Positions 44,449 through 53,142 are shown, counted from the first letter of the stretch. The stretch is 64,000 nucleotides of DNA from an uncultured Neglectibacter sp. (GCA_946554335.1 CAMNSA010000004.1:150065-214064), one strand, 5' to 3'. Made by a program: numbers and translations. The notes: a model not told the origin generated them from the sequence alone.

Positions 44449-46002
44449 TCACTTCTTCTTTTGATAAAATGCCGGTCTGGTGTACGGAGAATTCCAGCTG
44501 ACGATCTCCATGAGCTTCTCGTCATGGGCCACCCGGTTGCCGGGAGCCTTGGAAAACACGAAGCAGTTATGCTCCTGCGGCTCCACCTTTTTCCAGAGAG
44601 AGATCTTGTCGTTGTTGGGATCCCCTGTCCGGGCGAAGGCCATAAAGGACGAGAAGAACTCCTCCTCCAGCTTGTAGGTCTGCTCTCCTGCAAATTGAGA
44701 GCCCACATACTCCACATTGTGGAACGCAAAGCTGAGCTCGTCGGCATGGGTGGAAAGCAATCCACCCTTGTAATTGGTTTCATGGGCAAACAGGAAATTA
44801 TAGGTATCGCCCCCCGCCTTGGCCCGCTCCACACAGAATCGGGAGGTCACAGGACGAACCATGCAGTCGATCAGCGAAGCGTAATAGAGGTTGAATTCCG
44901 GATAAGCCTTTTGAAATTCATCCCGGATCTGCGGCGCAGCCTCTTCCCCAAAGGCCATCTTCACCGCCTCATACCGCTCCTGCTGCGTCAAGGCGTTCTT
45001 GTCGTTTATCCTTTCCGGCCTGGGCACCAGCTCTGAAAAGACGCTTCCCACGATCATGGGGATCCGAAGAGTCTCTTTCCGAAAACCGGCGTTATACCAC
45101 TCGCCTATGTAGCTTCCGGTACAGGGGACTGGTTCCCAGTTGATAAAGCCTCCTCCGGAAGCTGTTTTCAATACCTTCAACAGCTCTCCGTGCTCCATCC
45201 TTTTCAGAGTCTCCAGCCCTCCTGCCGCTTCCACCGCTTTTTTCGCAAAGGCCTTTGCCTGCTCCTTCTGCTCGGCAGGGGAGATCTCCAGCTCCGGCAG
45301 ACAGCCGCTGTCTACAATGGCCCGGTGATACAGCCCATCAGCGCTGCCCATCTGCATCAGCGCGCGAACCTTCCCGCCGCCTCCGGATTCCCCAAAAACA
45401 GTCACATTATCCGGGTCTCCGCCGAAAGCGGCAATATTATCCCGGATCCATTTCAGCGCGGCTACGATATCCTCCATTCCCACATTCCCGCTCATGGCAT
45501 ATTCCTCCCCATAATCGGAAAGGTCCAAAAAGCCGTACAGATTCAGCCGATGATTCAGAGAAACCTGCACCACATCCCCATACCGGCACATATTCTCTCC
45601 GTCATAGCACTCCAGCTCCAGGCAGGAGCCGGCAGAAAAACCGCCGCCGTGCAGCCAGACGACCACCGGCCTTTTCGCGTCTGGGTTAAGCTGCTTGGTC
45701 CAGATATTCAAGGTCTGGCAATTCTCATCGGCAAGCCAGTACCGCTTGGGAAAGGCCAGGTTGCCTGTGGTTTCGGTTTCCACGCGATCAGTGGGGCAAA
45801 CATGGCCATAATCCTGAGCGTCCACAATTCCCTCCCAGGGCTCCACCGGCCGCGGCATCTGAAAGCGATCTGCCCGGGCATAGCGGATTCCCCGGAAGAT
45901 ATAGATCTCATTGGACCGGTACCCCCGAAGCCTCCCCTGCTTTGTTTGGACGACAGGTTCTGTTTCACTGCACACAAAATCCCGGATCACCTGTTTATTC
46001 AT
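44449..46002 (-). CDS. Type-B carboxylesterase
   Basis: 517 residues, alpha/beta hydrolase. Nucleophile Ser in FGESGGGGKVRALM (about 200), oxyanion-hole segment WLHGGGFSAGS (about 115), N-terminal family mark FRGIRYARADRFQMP, and a late DGLYHRA/NYKGGLLSTHADELSF region carrying the catalytic His. No signal peptide, so probably cytoplasmic. Hydrolyses esters of small acids, possibly plant or drug esters in the gut; the natural substrate is unknown. A purine-rich but not ideal ribosome site precedes the ATG. Confidence 0.9.
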   Translation of the reverse strand: MNKQVIRDFVCSETEPVVQTKQGRLRGYRSNEIYIFRGIRYARADRFQMPRPVEPWEGIVDAQDYGHVCPTDRVETETTGNLAFPKRYWLADENCQTLNIWTKQLNPDAKRPVVVWLHGGGFSAGSCLELECYDGENMCRYGDVVQVSLNHRLNLYGFLDLSDYGEEYAMSGNVGMEDIVAALKWIRDNIAAFGGDPDNVTVFGESGGGGKVRALMQMGSADGLYHRAIVDSGCLPELEISPAEQKEQAKAFAKKAVEAAGGLETLKRMEHGELLKVLKTASGGGFINWEPVPCTGSYIGEWYNAGFRKETLRIPMIVGSVFSELVPRPERINDKNALTQQERYEAVKMAFGEEAAPQIRDEFQKAYPEFNLYYASLIDCMVRPVTSRFCVERAKAGGDTYNFLFAHETNYKGGLLSTHADELSFAFHNVEYVGSQFAGEQTYKLEEEFFSSFMAFARTGDPNNDKISLWKKVEPQEHNCFVFSKAPGNRVAHDEKLMEIVSWNSPYTRPAFYQKKK

Positions 46003-46107
46003 TCTGCTTTCCCCATCCTTTCAAGTCTTTTTACTATATTATCACACCTGTATCCGGAGCGCAATTTTTTATGTGCGAGCGCCTGAGGACAGCGTTCTCA
46101 GGAGACC

Positions 46108-46136
46108 TTGATTTTCTCTTTTCCCAGTGCTAGAAT
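46108..46136 (+). promoter_or_regulatory. Promoter of the SLH-glycosidase gene
   Basis: TTGATT (46108), 17-bp spacer, TAGAAT (46131). A CTGAGGAC...GTTCTCAG hairpin lies just upstream (46084-46102). Confidence 0.55.
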
Positions 46137-46180
46137 AAAAGAAAGTTACGGGACCGATCCCAAAAAGGAGATGCAGGAAG

Positions 46181-47878
46181 ATGAAAAGAAAGCTTTTGTC
46201 CCTTCTTCTGGCGGTGCTGATCTTATTTGCCTTTCCGGCAAGCCCGGTCCTGGCCGCCGAATTAAAGCCCTTTTCCGATGTTCCCAACGACACCTGGTAC
46301 GCCGGGTATGTCTACCGGCTGGTGCAGGAGGACATTGTCCACGGAAAAACGCCCAGTACCTTTCAGCCCACCGCCAGGATCACCCGAAGCGAATTTGTCA
46401 CCATGCTGGCAAATTACGCCTTGAGTGAAACAGAGCTGGCGGATTACAAGGCCATGAACCTCTTTGAGGACGTTCCCTCCAGCGCCTGGTACGCCGCCCA
46501 AGTGAACTGGTGCGCAAAGGTGGGTATTACCAACGGGAAAACGCCTACCACCTTCCGGCCCAAGGCCTATGTCACCCGTCAGGAGGCCGCCGCTTTCCTG
46601 GTCCGGTTCGCGAAGGTCACAGAGGGCGTGTCCATTTCCCCCTCCCAGCCCCAGAAGCCCTTCCCTGACGACGCCTCCATTTCCGGCTGGGCAAAGGAGG
46701 ACGTCTACCTCTGCCAGACCGGCGGCATTATCGCCGGAGATAACAAGGGATATTTCAACCCCAGGAATCACATCAAGCGGTCCGAGACGGCCAAAATGGT
46801 GTGCCTGACCCTGGGCATGGAGCCCCTTCCCAAGGATCAGCTCCCCGTTCCCGTAGTGGACCCCTCCTTCAAGGAGCCCACCGTATTTTCCAAAACGGTG
46901 GCCGGTCACAGCGTCACCGGCGTGGAATTCGATCCGAGATCTGGCTACGGCGCCCAGGTAGCCCTTGCCAATGACAAGCTGAAGTCTACCGAGTCCGCCG
47001 GAAGCATTGTGTCCCGCAAAAACGCCTACATCGCCGTCAACGGCTCTTTCTTCAACTGCTACAGCGGCGGAGACAACACCACCTTCGCCACCATTGTCAG
47101 CGGCGGCAAGCTGCTTCGGGCGGACAGCTACGCCGGAGCAAAAAAGCCCACCTTCGTCATCGACCAGGACGGCAAGGCCTCCATCGACTACTTCAGAACC
47201 TGCTTCCAGATGACTTACACCGATCAAAACGGAAAGGTCATCGAAGAGGACAAGCTGCATATCGGCTGCAATATTGAGCTGCACGACGGCGACGGCACAA
47301 AAATGGTATACACCTCCGCCTTTGGAAAAACCATCCCCAGAAAGGTATTGAACGCCGCGGCAGTGGACGAGGACGGAATCGTCACCAAGGTGTACCACAA
47401 CGCCTCCAATGTGCCGATCCCCAGCAAGGGCTTCATTCTTTTTGAACGGGCGCTGCGCTACGAGGGTGAGGTCGTTATCTCCCGCATCAAGGTGGGAGAC
47501 CGGGTAGATCTGAAAACTGTTTTTGATGAAGGCAAAACCACAGACATCCAGACGGCTCTGAGCTGCGGGCCTACCGTTGTGAAAAACGGCAAGCCCTATG
47601 GCAACGCCTCCACTTATCGGGACGAAGGGCAGACCGACCCCCATGTGATCTCGGAGTCCGGCTCCCGCATGGCCATCGGCGTGAAAAAGGACGGCAAGGT
47701 CGTGATCGCCCACACCTCCGGCACTCTCAGAGAGCTGTCTCAGGTCATGGCGGGTCTGGGCTGTGAAACCGCTATGAATCTGGACGGCGGCGCTTCCTGC
47801 GCCCTTTGGGCCAAGGGCAGCTGTCTCGTGCCCGCCGGTCGGAACATGAGCAATATGCTTGTTTTCACCAAGAAATAG
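46181..47878 (+). CDS. S-layer-homology protein with phosphodiester glycosidase (NAGPA) domain
   Basis: 565 residues. Signal peptide (1-27, cleavage after VLAA). Three SLH motifs (about 30-85, 90-145, 155-215; FSDVPNDTWYAGYVYRLVQEDIVHG, FEDVPSSAWYAAQVNWCAKVGITNG, FPDDASISGWAKEDVYLCQTGGIIAG) anchor it to secondary wall polymer. The C-terminal domain (about 285-563) has AYIAVNGSFFNCY, ALSCGPTVVKNGK and GCETAMNLDGGASCAL, as in N-acetylglucosamine-1-phosphodiester alpha-N-acetylglucosaminidase-like proteins. It may trim phosphodiester-linked wall glycans or exopolysaccharide. Monocistronic. Confidence 0.9.
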   Translation: MKRKLLSLLLAVLILFAFPASPVLAAELKPFSDVPNDTWYAGYVYRLVQEDIVHGKTPSTFQPTARITRSEFVTMLANYALSETELADYKAMNLFEDVPSSAWYAAQVNWCAKVGITNGKTPTTFRPKAYVTRQEAAAFLVRFAKVTEGVSISPSQPQKPFPDDASISGWAKEDVYLCQTGGIIAGDNKGYFNPRNHIKRSETAKMVCLTLGMEPLPKDQLPVPVVDPSFKEPTVFSKTVAGHSVTGVEFDPRSGYGAQVALANDKLKSTESAGSIVSRKNAYIAVNGSFFNCYSGGDNTTFATIVSGGKLLRADSYAGAKKPTFVIDQDGKASIDYFRTCFQMTYTDQNGKVIEEDKLHIGCNIELHDGDGTKMVYTSAFGKTIPRKVLNAAAVDEDGIVTKVYHNASNVPIPSKGFILFERALRYEGEVVISRIKVGDRVDLKTVFDEGKTTDIQTALSCGPTVVKNGKPYGNASTYRDEGQTDPHVISESGSRMAIGVKKDGKVVIAHTSGTLRELSQVMAGLGCETAMNLDGGASCALWAKGSCLVPAGRNMSNMLVFTKK

Positions 47879-47887
47879 AACCGAAAC

Positions 47888-47933
47888 AAAAATCCGGAGG
47901 GTGCGGTTTATAAACCGCACCCTCCGGATTTTT
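47888..47933. terminator. Bidirectional terminator, 23-bp perfect inverted repeat
   Basis: AAAAATCCGGAGGGTGCGG... and its exact complement, with A and T tracts at the ends, lies between the convergent glycosidase and nucleotidyltransferase genes. Confidence 0.9.
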
Positions 47934-47975
47934 ATGGGAGAATTGTATTCTATTGACAAATTTCGCGGACCCTTT

Positions 47976-48761
47976 TCAGGAATACGAGTCCTTCGCCCCA
48001 TCCGGCGCCGAAAGCTGCTTTAAAATGTCACGGGCAAAGCTCTTTGATAGCTCCTCAGAAAACGCCTTCTTGGGGGCTCCTCTGTACTGAGCAAGGGCGC
48101 TTTCTATGAGCGGCGCATACCGCCGGTCAAGGCCCTTTTCCAAGTACCAGGCTCCGCCCTCCTCCTTCGAGAGGATCAGCCCTTCTCTTCTATAGGCCAG
48201 CACCCGGCACAAATTGAGAATATAATAGATGGGGTTTTTGCAGATCTCCTCTGCCGCCTCAATGACATCCCCGCAGATGCTGTCCCAATAGGACTCTTTC
48301 GGCACCGGGGCAAACACCTGGGAGATGGGCTTTCCGAACAGCGTTTTTCCCCGGTGGAGCAAAATAGTGAAGTGGGCGGCCAAGTCCCGGTCCTCTCCCT
48401 GCATTTTCTCCACATACTCTGCGGGGTCTCTCTGATACCAGGCAAGATGGGCACCTGAAAAATGGAGCTCATAGGGCGTGGGATACTGAAAGGGAGAACA
48501 GACCTCTTCCCGCACCAGGCTGAGCTCCAGGCCCTTCGCCGGCGCTTTCCCGTTCAAGGCTACCGTCATGTCCAGATACTGTCTTTTTGTGTCAGAGGAA
48601 GGCGGCTTCTTTACCACGATCATCAGGTCCAAGTCACTTTTCTCCGGATGAAAACAGCCCATGGCGGCAGAGCCGTGAAGATAGACTCCCACCAGATTTT
48701 CCCCTAAGATATCCCTGCTTTTTTGAACAAACTCCTCCAAAAGAGCTTCATATGCTTTCAT
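47976..48761 (-). CDS. Nucleotidyltransferase of the aminoglycoside adenylyltransferase family (AadA/ANT-like, with DUF4111-type C-terminus)
   Basis: 261 residues. The polymerase-beta-type active site is LHGSAAMGCFHPEKSDLDLMIVV (GS...DxD, residues 30-49). The C-terminal helical domain contains KNPIYYILNLCRVLAYRREGLILSKEEGGAWYLEK, similar to AadA/ANT(9) proteins that adenylate spectinomycin or streptomycin. Whether it gives resistance is unknown; many chromosomal homologues are uncharacterised. AGGAGG lies 9 nt before the ATG. It overlaps the MATE pump gene by 14 nt, so the two are co-translated. Confidence 0.82.
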   Translation of the reverse strand: MKAYEALLEEFVQKSRDILGENLVGVYLHGSAAMGCFHPEKSDLDLMIVVKKPPSSDTKRQYLDMTVALNGKAPAKGLELSLVREEVCSPFQYPTPYELHFSGAHLAWYQRDPAEYVEKMQGEDRDLAAHFTILLHRGKTLFGKPISQVFAPVPKESYWDSICGDVIEAAEEICKNPIYYILNLCRVLAYRREGLILSKEEGGAWYLEKGLDRRYAPLIESALAQYRGAPKKAFSEELSKSFARDILKQLSAPDGAKDSYS

Positions 48762-50172
48762 GGGCCTTTGCCCTCCTCCTGCTTTCCAAAAATTCCGGCA
48801 GCGCGGCTTTTCCCAGCTCTGTCACCGGCTTGATCCATTTCCCGCTGTACATGTGCCGCTGCATCAGGCAGAACCGAATGGGCTCATCGATATAGCAGCA
48901 AATGAAGATCACCACAAAGGGCAGCTTCCACACCAGTCCGCTGAGGCAGACGCAGGGCAAAAGCATTGCATACATAAAGACGATCTCCAAAATCGTGCCG
49001 TAGGCCGCGTCGCCCGCAGAGCGATAGGTGTCGTTCTGGATCCAGTTGCCCATACGCAGAACGGACACCACGCAGTACACGCAAAGCAGCTGCACCCCGA
49101 TCTGATAGGACTCCCCCCTGAGGCTCATGGCCGTGAGGATGGGCTTGTGCAGGGCAATGAGCGCCACTGCAAGACAGAAGATAGTCGCCCCGCAGATCGC
49201 AACCAATCGTTTGGCCCGTTGGTAGGCGGTGTCCAGTTCTCCCGCTCCCACACATTTTCCCACCAGCACCGAGGCCGCGTTGGAAAACCCGGCAAAAAAG
49301 CCGATCACCAGCCCCTCCAGCACCCGGAACACGGCGACGGCGGCAATGGCCTGCTCAGATTGTCTGCCCAGGACGATATTGATGGTCATGTTTCCCACGC
49401 CGATAAGGATCTCGTTGCACAGGATGGGGAAGCACTTGCGGAAATACTCCTTCAGCCAGGGCACGGACCAGCGAAAGTGAGCGCGGAACTGGAAGAGGTA
49501 GGGATATCCCACCCTCTTTGCCAGTAAGAGGGTCACGCCGGCGTTGATCACGCCTGCGCAGGAGGTGGCTAAAGCCGCTCCCCGTACACCCATGGCAGGA
49601 CAGCCGAAATTCCCGTAAATAAAGATGTAATTGAGCAGAATATTGGAACCCACGGAGCAGATGGCGGCAACCAGCGGGATCTTTACCCGCTCGGTAGATC
49701 TCAGCAGCGCGCTCATTCCCGTGGTGAAGACCGTGGCAAGATAGGAGACGCCGATCATACTGAGATATTCCACCCCGATTTCCTGGATCACCGATTTGTC
49801 CGTATAGACCTTCATAACAGTCCCCGGCGCAAAGGCAGCAGCAGAGGCGAACAGCAGCGCCACCGTCATCAGGCAGGCCAAAGTGGTGCCGTAGGCCCGG
49901 TTGATCCCCTTCTCGTCCTTTGCTCCCCAGTATTGGGAGAAAAACAACATTCCGCCTCCGATAAAGCCCCAGTATCCGGAAAACATTAAAGAGGAAAACT
50001 GGGCGCAAAGTCCCACAGCGCCCACCACTTTTTCTCCCAGAGGGGCGATCATCATGGTGTCGATCATGCTTCCGGTAGTGGTCAACAAGTTTTGCAGCGC
50101 CACCGGCACCGCGATCACAGAAAGCTGTCTCAAAAACTGCTTCCAGTTAAATTTCTTTTCTCGTGTTTCCAT
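48748..50172 (-). CDS. MATE-family efflux transporter
   Basis: 474 residues, twelve membrane helices. N-terminal VIAVPVALQNLLTTTGSMIDTMMIAPLGEKVVGAVGL and the mid-protein repeat CNEILIGVGNMTINIVLGRQSEQAIAAVAVFRVLEGL are typical NorM/DinF-like MATE marks. Exports cationic drugs or metabolites using Na+ or H+. AGGAG precedes the ATG. Coupled to a downstream nucleotidyltransferase. Confidence 0.92.
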   Translation of the reverse strand: METREKKFNWKQFLRQLSVIAVPVALQNLLTTTGSMIDTMMIAPLGEKVVGAVGLCAQFSSLMFSGYWGFIGGGMLFFSQYWGAKDEKGINRAYGTTLACLMTVALLFASAAAFAPGTVMKVYTDKSVIQEIGVEYLSMIGVSYLATVFTTGMSALLRSTERVKIPLVAAICSVGSNILLNYIFIYGNFGCPAMGVRGAALATSCAGVINAGVTLLLAKRVGYPYLFQFRAHFRWSVPWLKEYFRKCFPILCNEILIGVGNMTINIVLGRQSEQAIAAVAVFRVLEGLVIGFFAGFSNAASVLVGKCVGAGELDTAYQRAKRLVAICGATIFCLAVALIALHKPILTAMSLRGESYQIGVQLLCVYCVVSVLRMGNWIQNDTYRSAGDAAYGTILEIVFMYAMLLPCVCLSGLVWKLPFVVIFICCYIDEPIRFCLMQRHMYSGKWIKPVTELGKAALPEFLESRRRAKAHESI

Positions 50173-50312
50173 TCTCTTCTCCTCGCCGGCGATCTCACGG
50201 TTTTAAGGCCGCCCGCCAGGGGCAGTCCCCCTTTCCGTGTTCAGTCCGCCTCGATTGAAAGCTCATGCCTCCAGGAGGATTCTATCATACCTCGCCTATA
50301 AAAAGCAAGGAG

Positions 50313-50460
50313 AAGCCCCTTCCTTCACAGCGAACGGGGCACAAAGCCTCTATCCTCACAGGTCAGCGGCAAAGCTCCTGCCTTTGGGGAGAGGAAGGAA
50401 GTTTCTATCCTGTTCGGAAGAGAGACAAAGGTCCTGCCCTGTTAGGGCAGGATCTCAGTA
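50313..50460. repeat. Degenerate tandem repeats of about 27-30 bp, ending in a hairpin
   Basis: The 291-bp gap between the MATE and aldo/keto reductase genes contains AAAG/GAAG-Y-TCYTGCC or TCTATCC units starting near 50313, 50343, 50371, 50398, 50427 and 50456. The unit at 50432-50452 is a clean hairpin (TCCTGCCCT-GTT-AGGGCAGGA) that can serve as terminator for the reductase gene on the minus strand. The identity between units is too low for CRISPR. Confidence 0.4.
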
Positions 50461-50463
50461 TTT

Positions 50464-51645
50464 TTATCCTTTCAGCCTGCGGGCGGCTTCCTCCCGCTGG
50501 CGGCAGATCTCCGCCCAGCTGGGAAGCTTACTGAGGATATCCGTCAGCTCCTCCAGAGCGCCGGGGATGTCGATGTTCTGGGGGCAGATCGCCGCGCAGG
50601 CTCCGCACTTAATGCAGGCCTCCGGCCGCTTATCCTGGGGCAGGGCGTCGAACTGCATGCTGACCGTCGTGCCGCCTCCCGTATACTTCACATCGTTGTA
50701 CGCGTGGATGAGCATGGGAATGTCCAATCCCTGAGGACAGCCGTCACAGCAGTAGCGGCACCTTGTGCAGGGCAGGGCGTTCTTCAGGCTTTCGGCAAGC
50801 TTCATCAAAAGGGCGGCCTCCTCCGCCGTCTGAGGCGCTCCGGAGGAGAAGGTCTTCACATTATCCTCCATCTGGGCCATATTGCTCATGCCGGAGAGCA
50901 CCACCTTCACATTGGGCAGATTCGAAAGCCACCGGAACGCCCAAGCGGCCGCGCTGTCTTCCGGGCGCAGGGCGCGAAGCTTCGCGGTATCCTCCTCATT
51001 AAGCTGGGCTAATTTCCCCCCGCGGACAGGCTCCATCACCCAAACCGGGATATTGCGCCGGGTGAGCAGGTCGTATTTCGCCTGGGCGTCCTGCAAAGTC
51101 CAGTCCAAATAGTTTAGCTGGATCTGGCAGAACTCCATGTCGTCCCCTGCGTAGTCCAGGAACTTTTCCAGCGTGTCGGGCCGCGCGTGGCTGGAAAAGC
51201 CCAGGTGCTTAACGCGCCCGTTTTTCACCTGCTCCTTGAAATAGTCGATGATCCCCCACCTGGAGTCGGTGTAGGTGCTCATGGAATTTTCGTAAACATT
51301 GTGCAGGAGATAGAAATCGAAGTAGTCCACCCCGCACTTTTTCAGCTGATCTTCAAAAACAGCGGCAGGGTCATAGCTTTGAGAGATCTGGTGGCCCGGG
51401 TACTTGTTGGCAAGATACCAGCTTTCCCGGGGGTATTTGCGAAGGGCCCTGCCCAGCGCGATCTCCGAATTTCCGCCGTGATAAGGATAGGCGGTGTCAA
51501 AGTAGTTGACACCGTGGTCCATGGCATAGGCCACCATCTCCTCCAGGGCAGCCTGGTCGATGGAGCCGTCCTCCTTGGTGGGCAGGCGCATGGCGCCGAA
51601 GCCCAGTCGGGACAGGCTCAGTCCTTTGAAGTCATTGAACTGCAT
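50464..51645 (-). CDS. Aldo/keto reductase with C-terminal 2[4Fe-4S] ferredoxin domain
   Basis: 393 residues. AKR barrel: LGFGAMRLPT, NYFDTAYPYHGGNSEIALGRAL (catalytic Asp and Tyr), YFDFYLLHNV (His) and the substrate/cofactor region HLGFSSHARPD. Residues 295-360 carry two cysteine clusters, CTRCRYCCDGCPQGLDIP and CIKCGACAAICPQNIDIP, each suited to a [4Fe-4S] centre. This subgroup is common in anaerobes; electrons may come from reduced ferredoxin. AAAGGAG precedes the ATG. Confidence 0.92.
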   Translation of the reverse strand: MQFNDFKGLSLSRLGFGAMRLPTKEDGSIDQAALEEMVAYAMDHGVNYFDTAYPYHGGNSEIALGRALRKYPRESWYLANKYPGHQISQSYDPAAVFEDQLKKCGVDYFDFYLLHNVYENSMSTYTDSRWGIIDYFKEQVKNGRVKHLGFSSHARPDTLEKFLDYAGDDMEFCQIQLNYLDWTLQDAQAKYDLLTRRNIPVWVMEPVRGGKLAQLNEEDTAKLRALRPEDSAAAWAFRWLSNLPNVKVVLSGMSNMAQMEDNVKTFSSGAPQTAEEAALLMKLAESLKNALPCTRCRYCCDGCPQGLDIPMLIHAYNDVKYTGGGTTVSMQFDALPQDKRPEACIKCGACAAICPQNIDIPGALEELTDILSKLPSWAEICRQREEAARRLKG

Positions 51646-51713
51646 AAAAACTTCTCCTTTATTCTATTTCTTCCACCACATTCTCGGTCTCGCCCATGTA
51701 CAATAGTGGACCG

Positions 51714-51794
51714 GCCCGGCGGCACCGCGAAGCTGATGGGGGCTAAGACCTGCCGGCCTCCATAGCTCTTACAAAGCTTGCAAACCTCCAGCAT
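51714..51794 (-). pseudogene. N-terminal remnant of an ABC transporter ATPase gene
   Basis: The first 27 codons (MLEVCKLCKSYGGRQVLAPISFAVPPG) read as the start of a typical ABC ATPase, but similarity ends where the Walker A motif should be and the frame runs on with unrelated residues to 51618. It lies just outside the prophage attachment site and is probably the scar of an older rearrangement. Confidence 0.5.
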
Positions 51795-51796
51795 GA

Positions 51797-51952
51797 TCAG
51801 CTTACATAGACGCCGCATCCATCGCGGAAGCGGCTGCCAGTAGGCAGGGTCTCGCCGCCATTCTTACAGAACACGACTTTCATCTCTCCCTTATCAAATT
51901 CTCGAGCTGTGATTGTACCGCAGATCACAGCTGTGTACATAAGATATAGCAT
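51797..51952 (-). CDS. Possible small protein, unknown
   Basis: 51 codons (MLYLMYTAVICGTITAREFDK..., ending GCGVYVS). The ribosome site is weak (AGAAGA). A TTGTCA-17-TATGTA promoter-like pair overlaps the start. The residue pattern looks protein-like, but I recognise no family. It may be a remnant adjoining the integration site. Confidence 0.3.
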   Translation of the reverse strand: MLYLMYTAVICGTITAREFDKGEMKVVFCKNGGETLPTGSRFRDGCGVYVS

Positions 51953-52070
51953 ATCTTCTGACAAAAAGCAAGATTTTGCCCGCAAATTCGTCCCGTCTCT
52001 CAGGCGGCGGGAGTTTTTTCGGATAGGAGCCGCAGACGAGCGTAACAGGCGGAATTTCTTCCTAATAAAT

Positions 52071-52090
52071 GTGGGTTCGAATCCCGCTAC
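52071..52090 (+). other. Isolated tRNA T-arm-like fragment
   Basis: GTGGGTTCGAATCCCGCTAC has a complete T-stem and TTCGAAT loop, but the upstream sequence does not fold into the rest of a tRNA. Seventeen bp of it are the exact inverted complement of the attL core at 52140-52156. Confidence 0.5.
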
Positions 52091-52091
52091 T

Positions 52092-52129
52092 AAAAAGCTA
52101 AGGAAGACAAAAGTCTTCCTTAGCTTTTT
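52092..52129 (-). terminator. Original terminator of the tRNA operon, separated from it by the prophage
   Basis: 17-bp perfect stem (AAAAAGCTAAGGAAGAC and complement) with an AAAA loop, directly next to the attL copy of the tRNA-Gln 3' end. Read leftward it would have ended the tRNA transcript before integration. Confidence 0.7.
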
Positions 52130-52157
52130 GGCTGGGCTGGCGGGATTCGAACCCACG
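52129..52157. other. attL of the prophage (29-bp core)
   Basis: A 29-bp sequence identical to 63758-63786, covering the 3' end of tRNA-Gln including the T-arm GGATTCGAACCC. Here it lacks the rest of the tRNA gene. Confidence 0.9.
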
Positions 52158-52198
52158 AAAAATCAGCCAAGACCCGCATAAAACCTGAGTATTTTTGA

Positions 52199-52221
52199 AT
52201 TCGTGCTGTATTTCGTGTTGC
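52199..52221 (+). repeat. Left integrase arm-type repeat pair
   Basis: ATTCGTGCTGT followed at once by ATTTCGTGTTGC, 42 bp inside attL. The same 12-mer occurs twice in tandem at 63608-63631 in the same orientation. Confidence 0.55.
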
Positions 52222-52334
52222 ATATAACAGCTTACACGACCATCGGAAATCTATCACCGAATCCGTTATTATCTCACAAAACAAAGTAAAACCCTAAAAT
52301 AAGCAGTAGAATCTACCGTAAAGGAGATATGGCT

Positions 52335-52595
52335 ATGATTAGGATTTTACTTTCCACCAGGCTTGGCGAACGAAGGTGGACACAGGCGGATCTGGCACGT
52401 AAAACTGGTATTCGCCCCAGTACAATCAACGACTGGTATAACGAGATGACAGATCGGATCAACCTTGAGCACTTACATAAAATTTGTAAGGCACTGGACT
52501 GCGATATCTCGGATATACTAGTCATAGAAAATGCAGGGCGAGAATCTGATTGCTCAAAGCATAAAACTCTGCCGGTATGTGTTCGATCCAAATAA
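52335..52595 (+). CDS. XRE-family HTH regulator
   Basis: 86 residues. Cro/CI-type helix-turn-helix over residues 5-62 (LGERRWTQADLARKTGIRPSTINDWYNEM, LEHLHKICKALDCDISDIL). Start ATG 52335 has AGGAG 8 nt upstream. First gene inside attL; convergent with the next HTH gene. It may control integration or lysogeny. Confidence 0.85.
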   Translation: MIRILLSTRLGERRWTQADLARKTGIRPSTINDWYNEMTDRINLEHLHKICKALDCDISDILVIENAGRESDCSKHKTLPVCVRSK

Positions 52596-52620
52596 GCTAT
52601 ACTCCGGCCAGCTCAGACAT

Positions 52621-52869
52621 TTATTCGTCTGGGCTGGTTTCTTTTTGCTCTGTGTTATCAATGATAATCTTCTGCCCATTTGGAAGGATGAAGGCCAATT
52701 TGCAACCGCAGAATTTTGCTACTTCCACCAAATCACTTGCAGACCATCTATCATGGGAAAATTTGTTGCTCAAACTCTGCTTGCTTCCCATATCAAGGAT
52801 TGGAGCAAGGTCGGACTGCTTTTTTCCGGCCAGAGATAAAAGGGCTTTTACAGTCGCCGATATCTTCAT
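52621..52869 (-). CDS. Small HTH DNA-binding protein
   Basis: 82 residues, helix-turn-helix at about 8-55 (VKALLSLAGKKQSDLAPILDMGSKQSLSNKFSHDRWSASDLVEVAKFCGCKLAFIL). GAGGTGAT precedes the ATG. Divergent from the early operon, across a region with an inverted-repeat operator, so it is probably the repressor of that operon. Confidence 0.75.
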   Translation of the reverse strand: MKISATVKALLSLAGKKQSDLAPILDMGSKQSLSNKFSHDRWSASDLVEVAKFCGCKLAFILPNGQKIIIDNTEQKETSPDE

Positions 52870-52943
52870 AGTATCACCTCGAATATATAATAAATGATTT
52901 TAATTTACAAGTCAATGAAAATAATTTGAAAAACCATAAAAAA

Positions 52944-52987
52944 TATTTACTTTTTCTATTGACAAGTAAATAAAAAAGGTGTATTAT
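52944..52987 (+). promoter_or_regulatory. Early promoter and operator of the small-ORF operon
   Basis: TTGACA (52959), 17-bp spacer, TATTAT (52982). An inverted repeat TATTTACTT (52944-52952) / AAGTAAATA (52964-52972) overlaps the -35 region, well placed for repression. Confidence 0.7.
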
Positions 52988-53013
52988 ATAGACATAGAAA
53001 GGAGGTAAGGGCA

Positions 53014-53142
53014 ATGGATAAAACAAAAAAAGAAGCCCTGCAAGAGCTGCTGAAAATCTTGAGTGAATATCCCGAGTTAGCCGACCGGATAACAATCACC
53101 ATCAAGCCAAACAGCAAGTCTGAGCAGGGCGATACCGAGTAA
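53014..53142 (+). CDS. Small phage protein, unknown
   Basis: 42 residues: MDKTKKEALQELLKIL, then SEYPELADRITITIKPN and a Ser/Gln/Asp tail. AAAGGAGG lies 7 nt upstream. Helical start, no known family. First gene of the early run. Confidence 0.6.
   Translation: MDKTKKEALQELLKILSEYPELADRITITIKPNSKSEQGDTE

Noticed and set aside
46262..48001. 579-codon minus-strand reading frame
   Set aside because: Antisense shadow of the SLH-glycosidase gene, which has a signal peptide, SLH motifs and a ribosome site; it also crosses a perfect terminator.
50313..50460. Possible CRISPR array
   Set aside because: The ~28-bp units differ too much from each other, there are no separate spacers, and no cas genes are in the window; kept only as degenerate tandem repeats.
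52071..52090. A complete tRNA gene
   Set aside because: Only the T-arm is present; no acceptor, D-arm or anticodon arm can be formed upstream.
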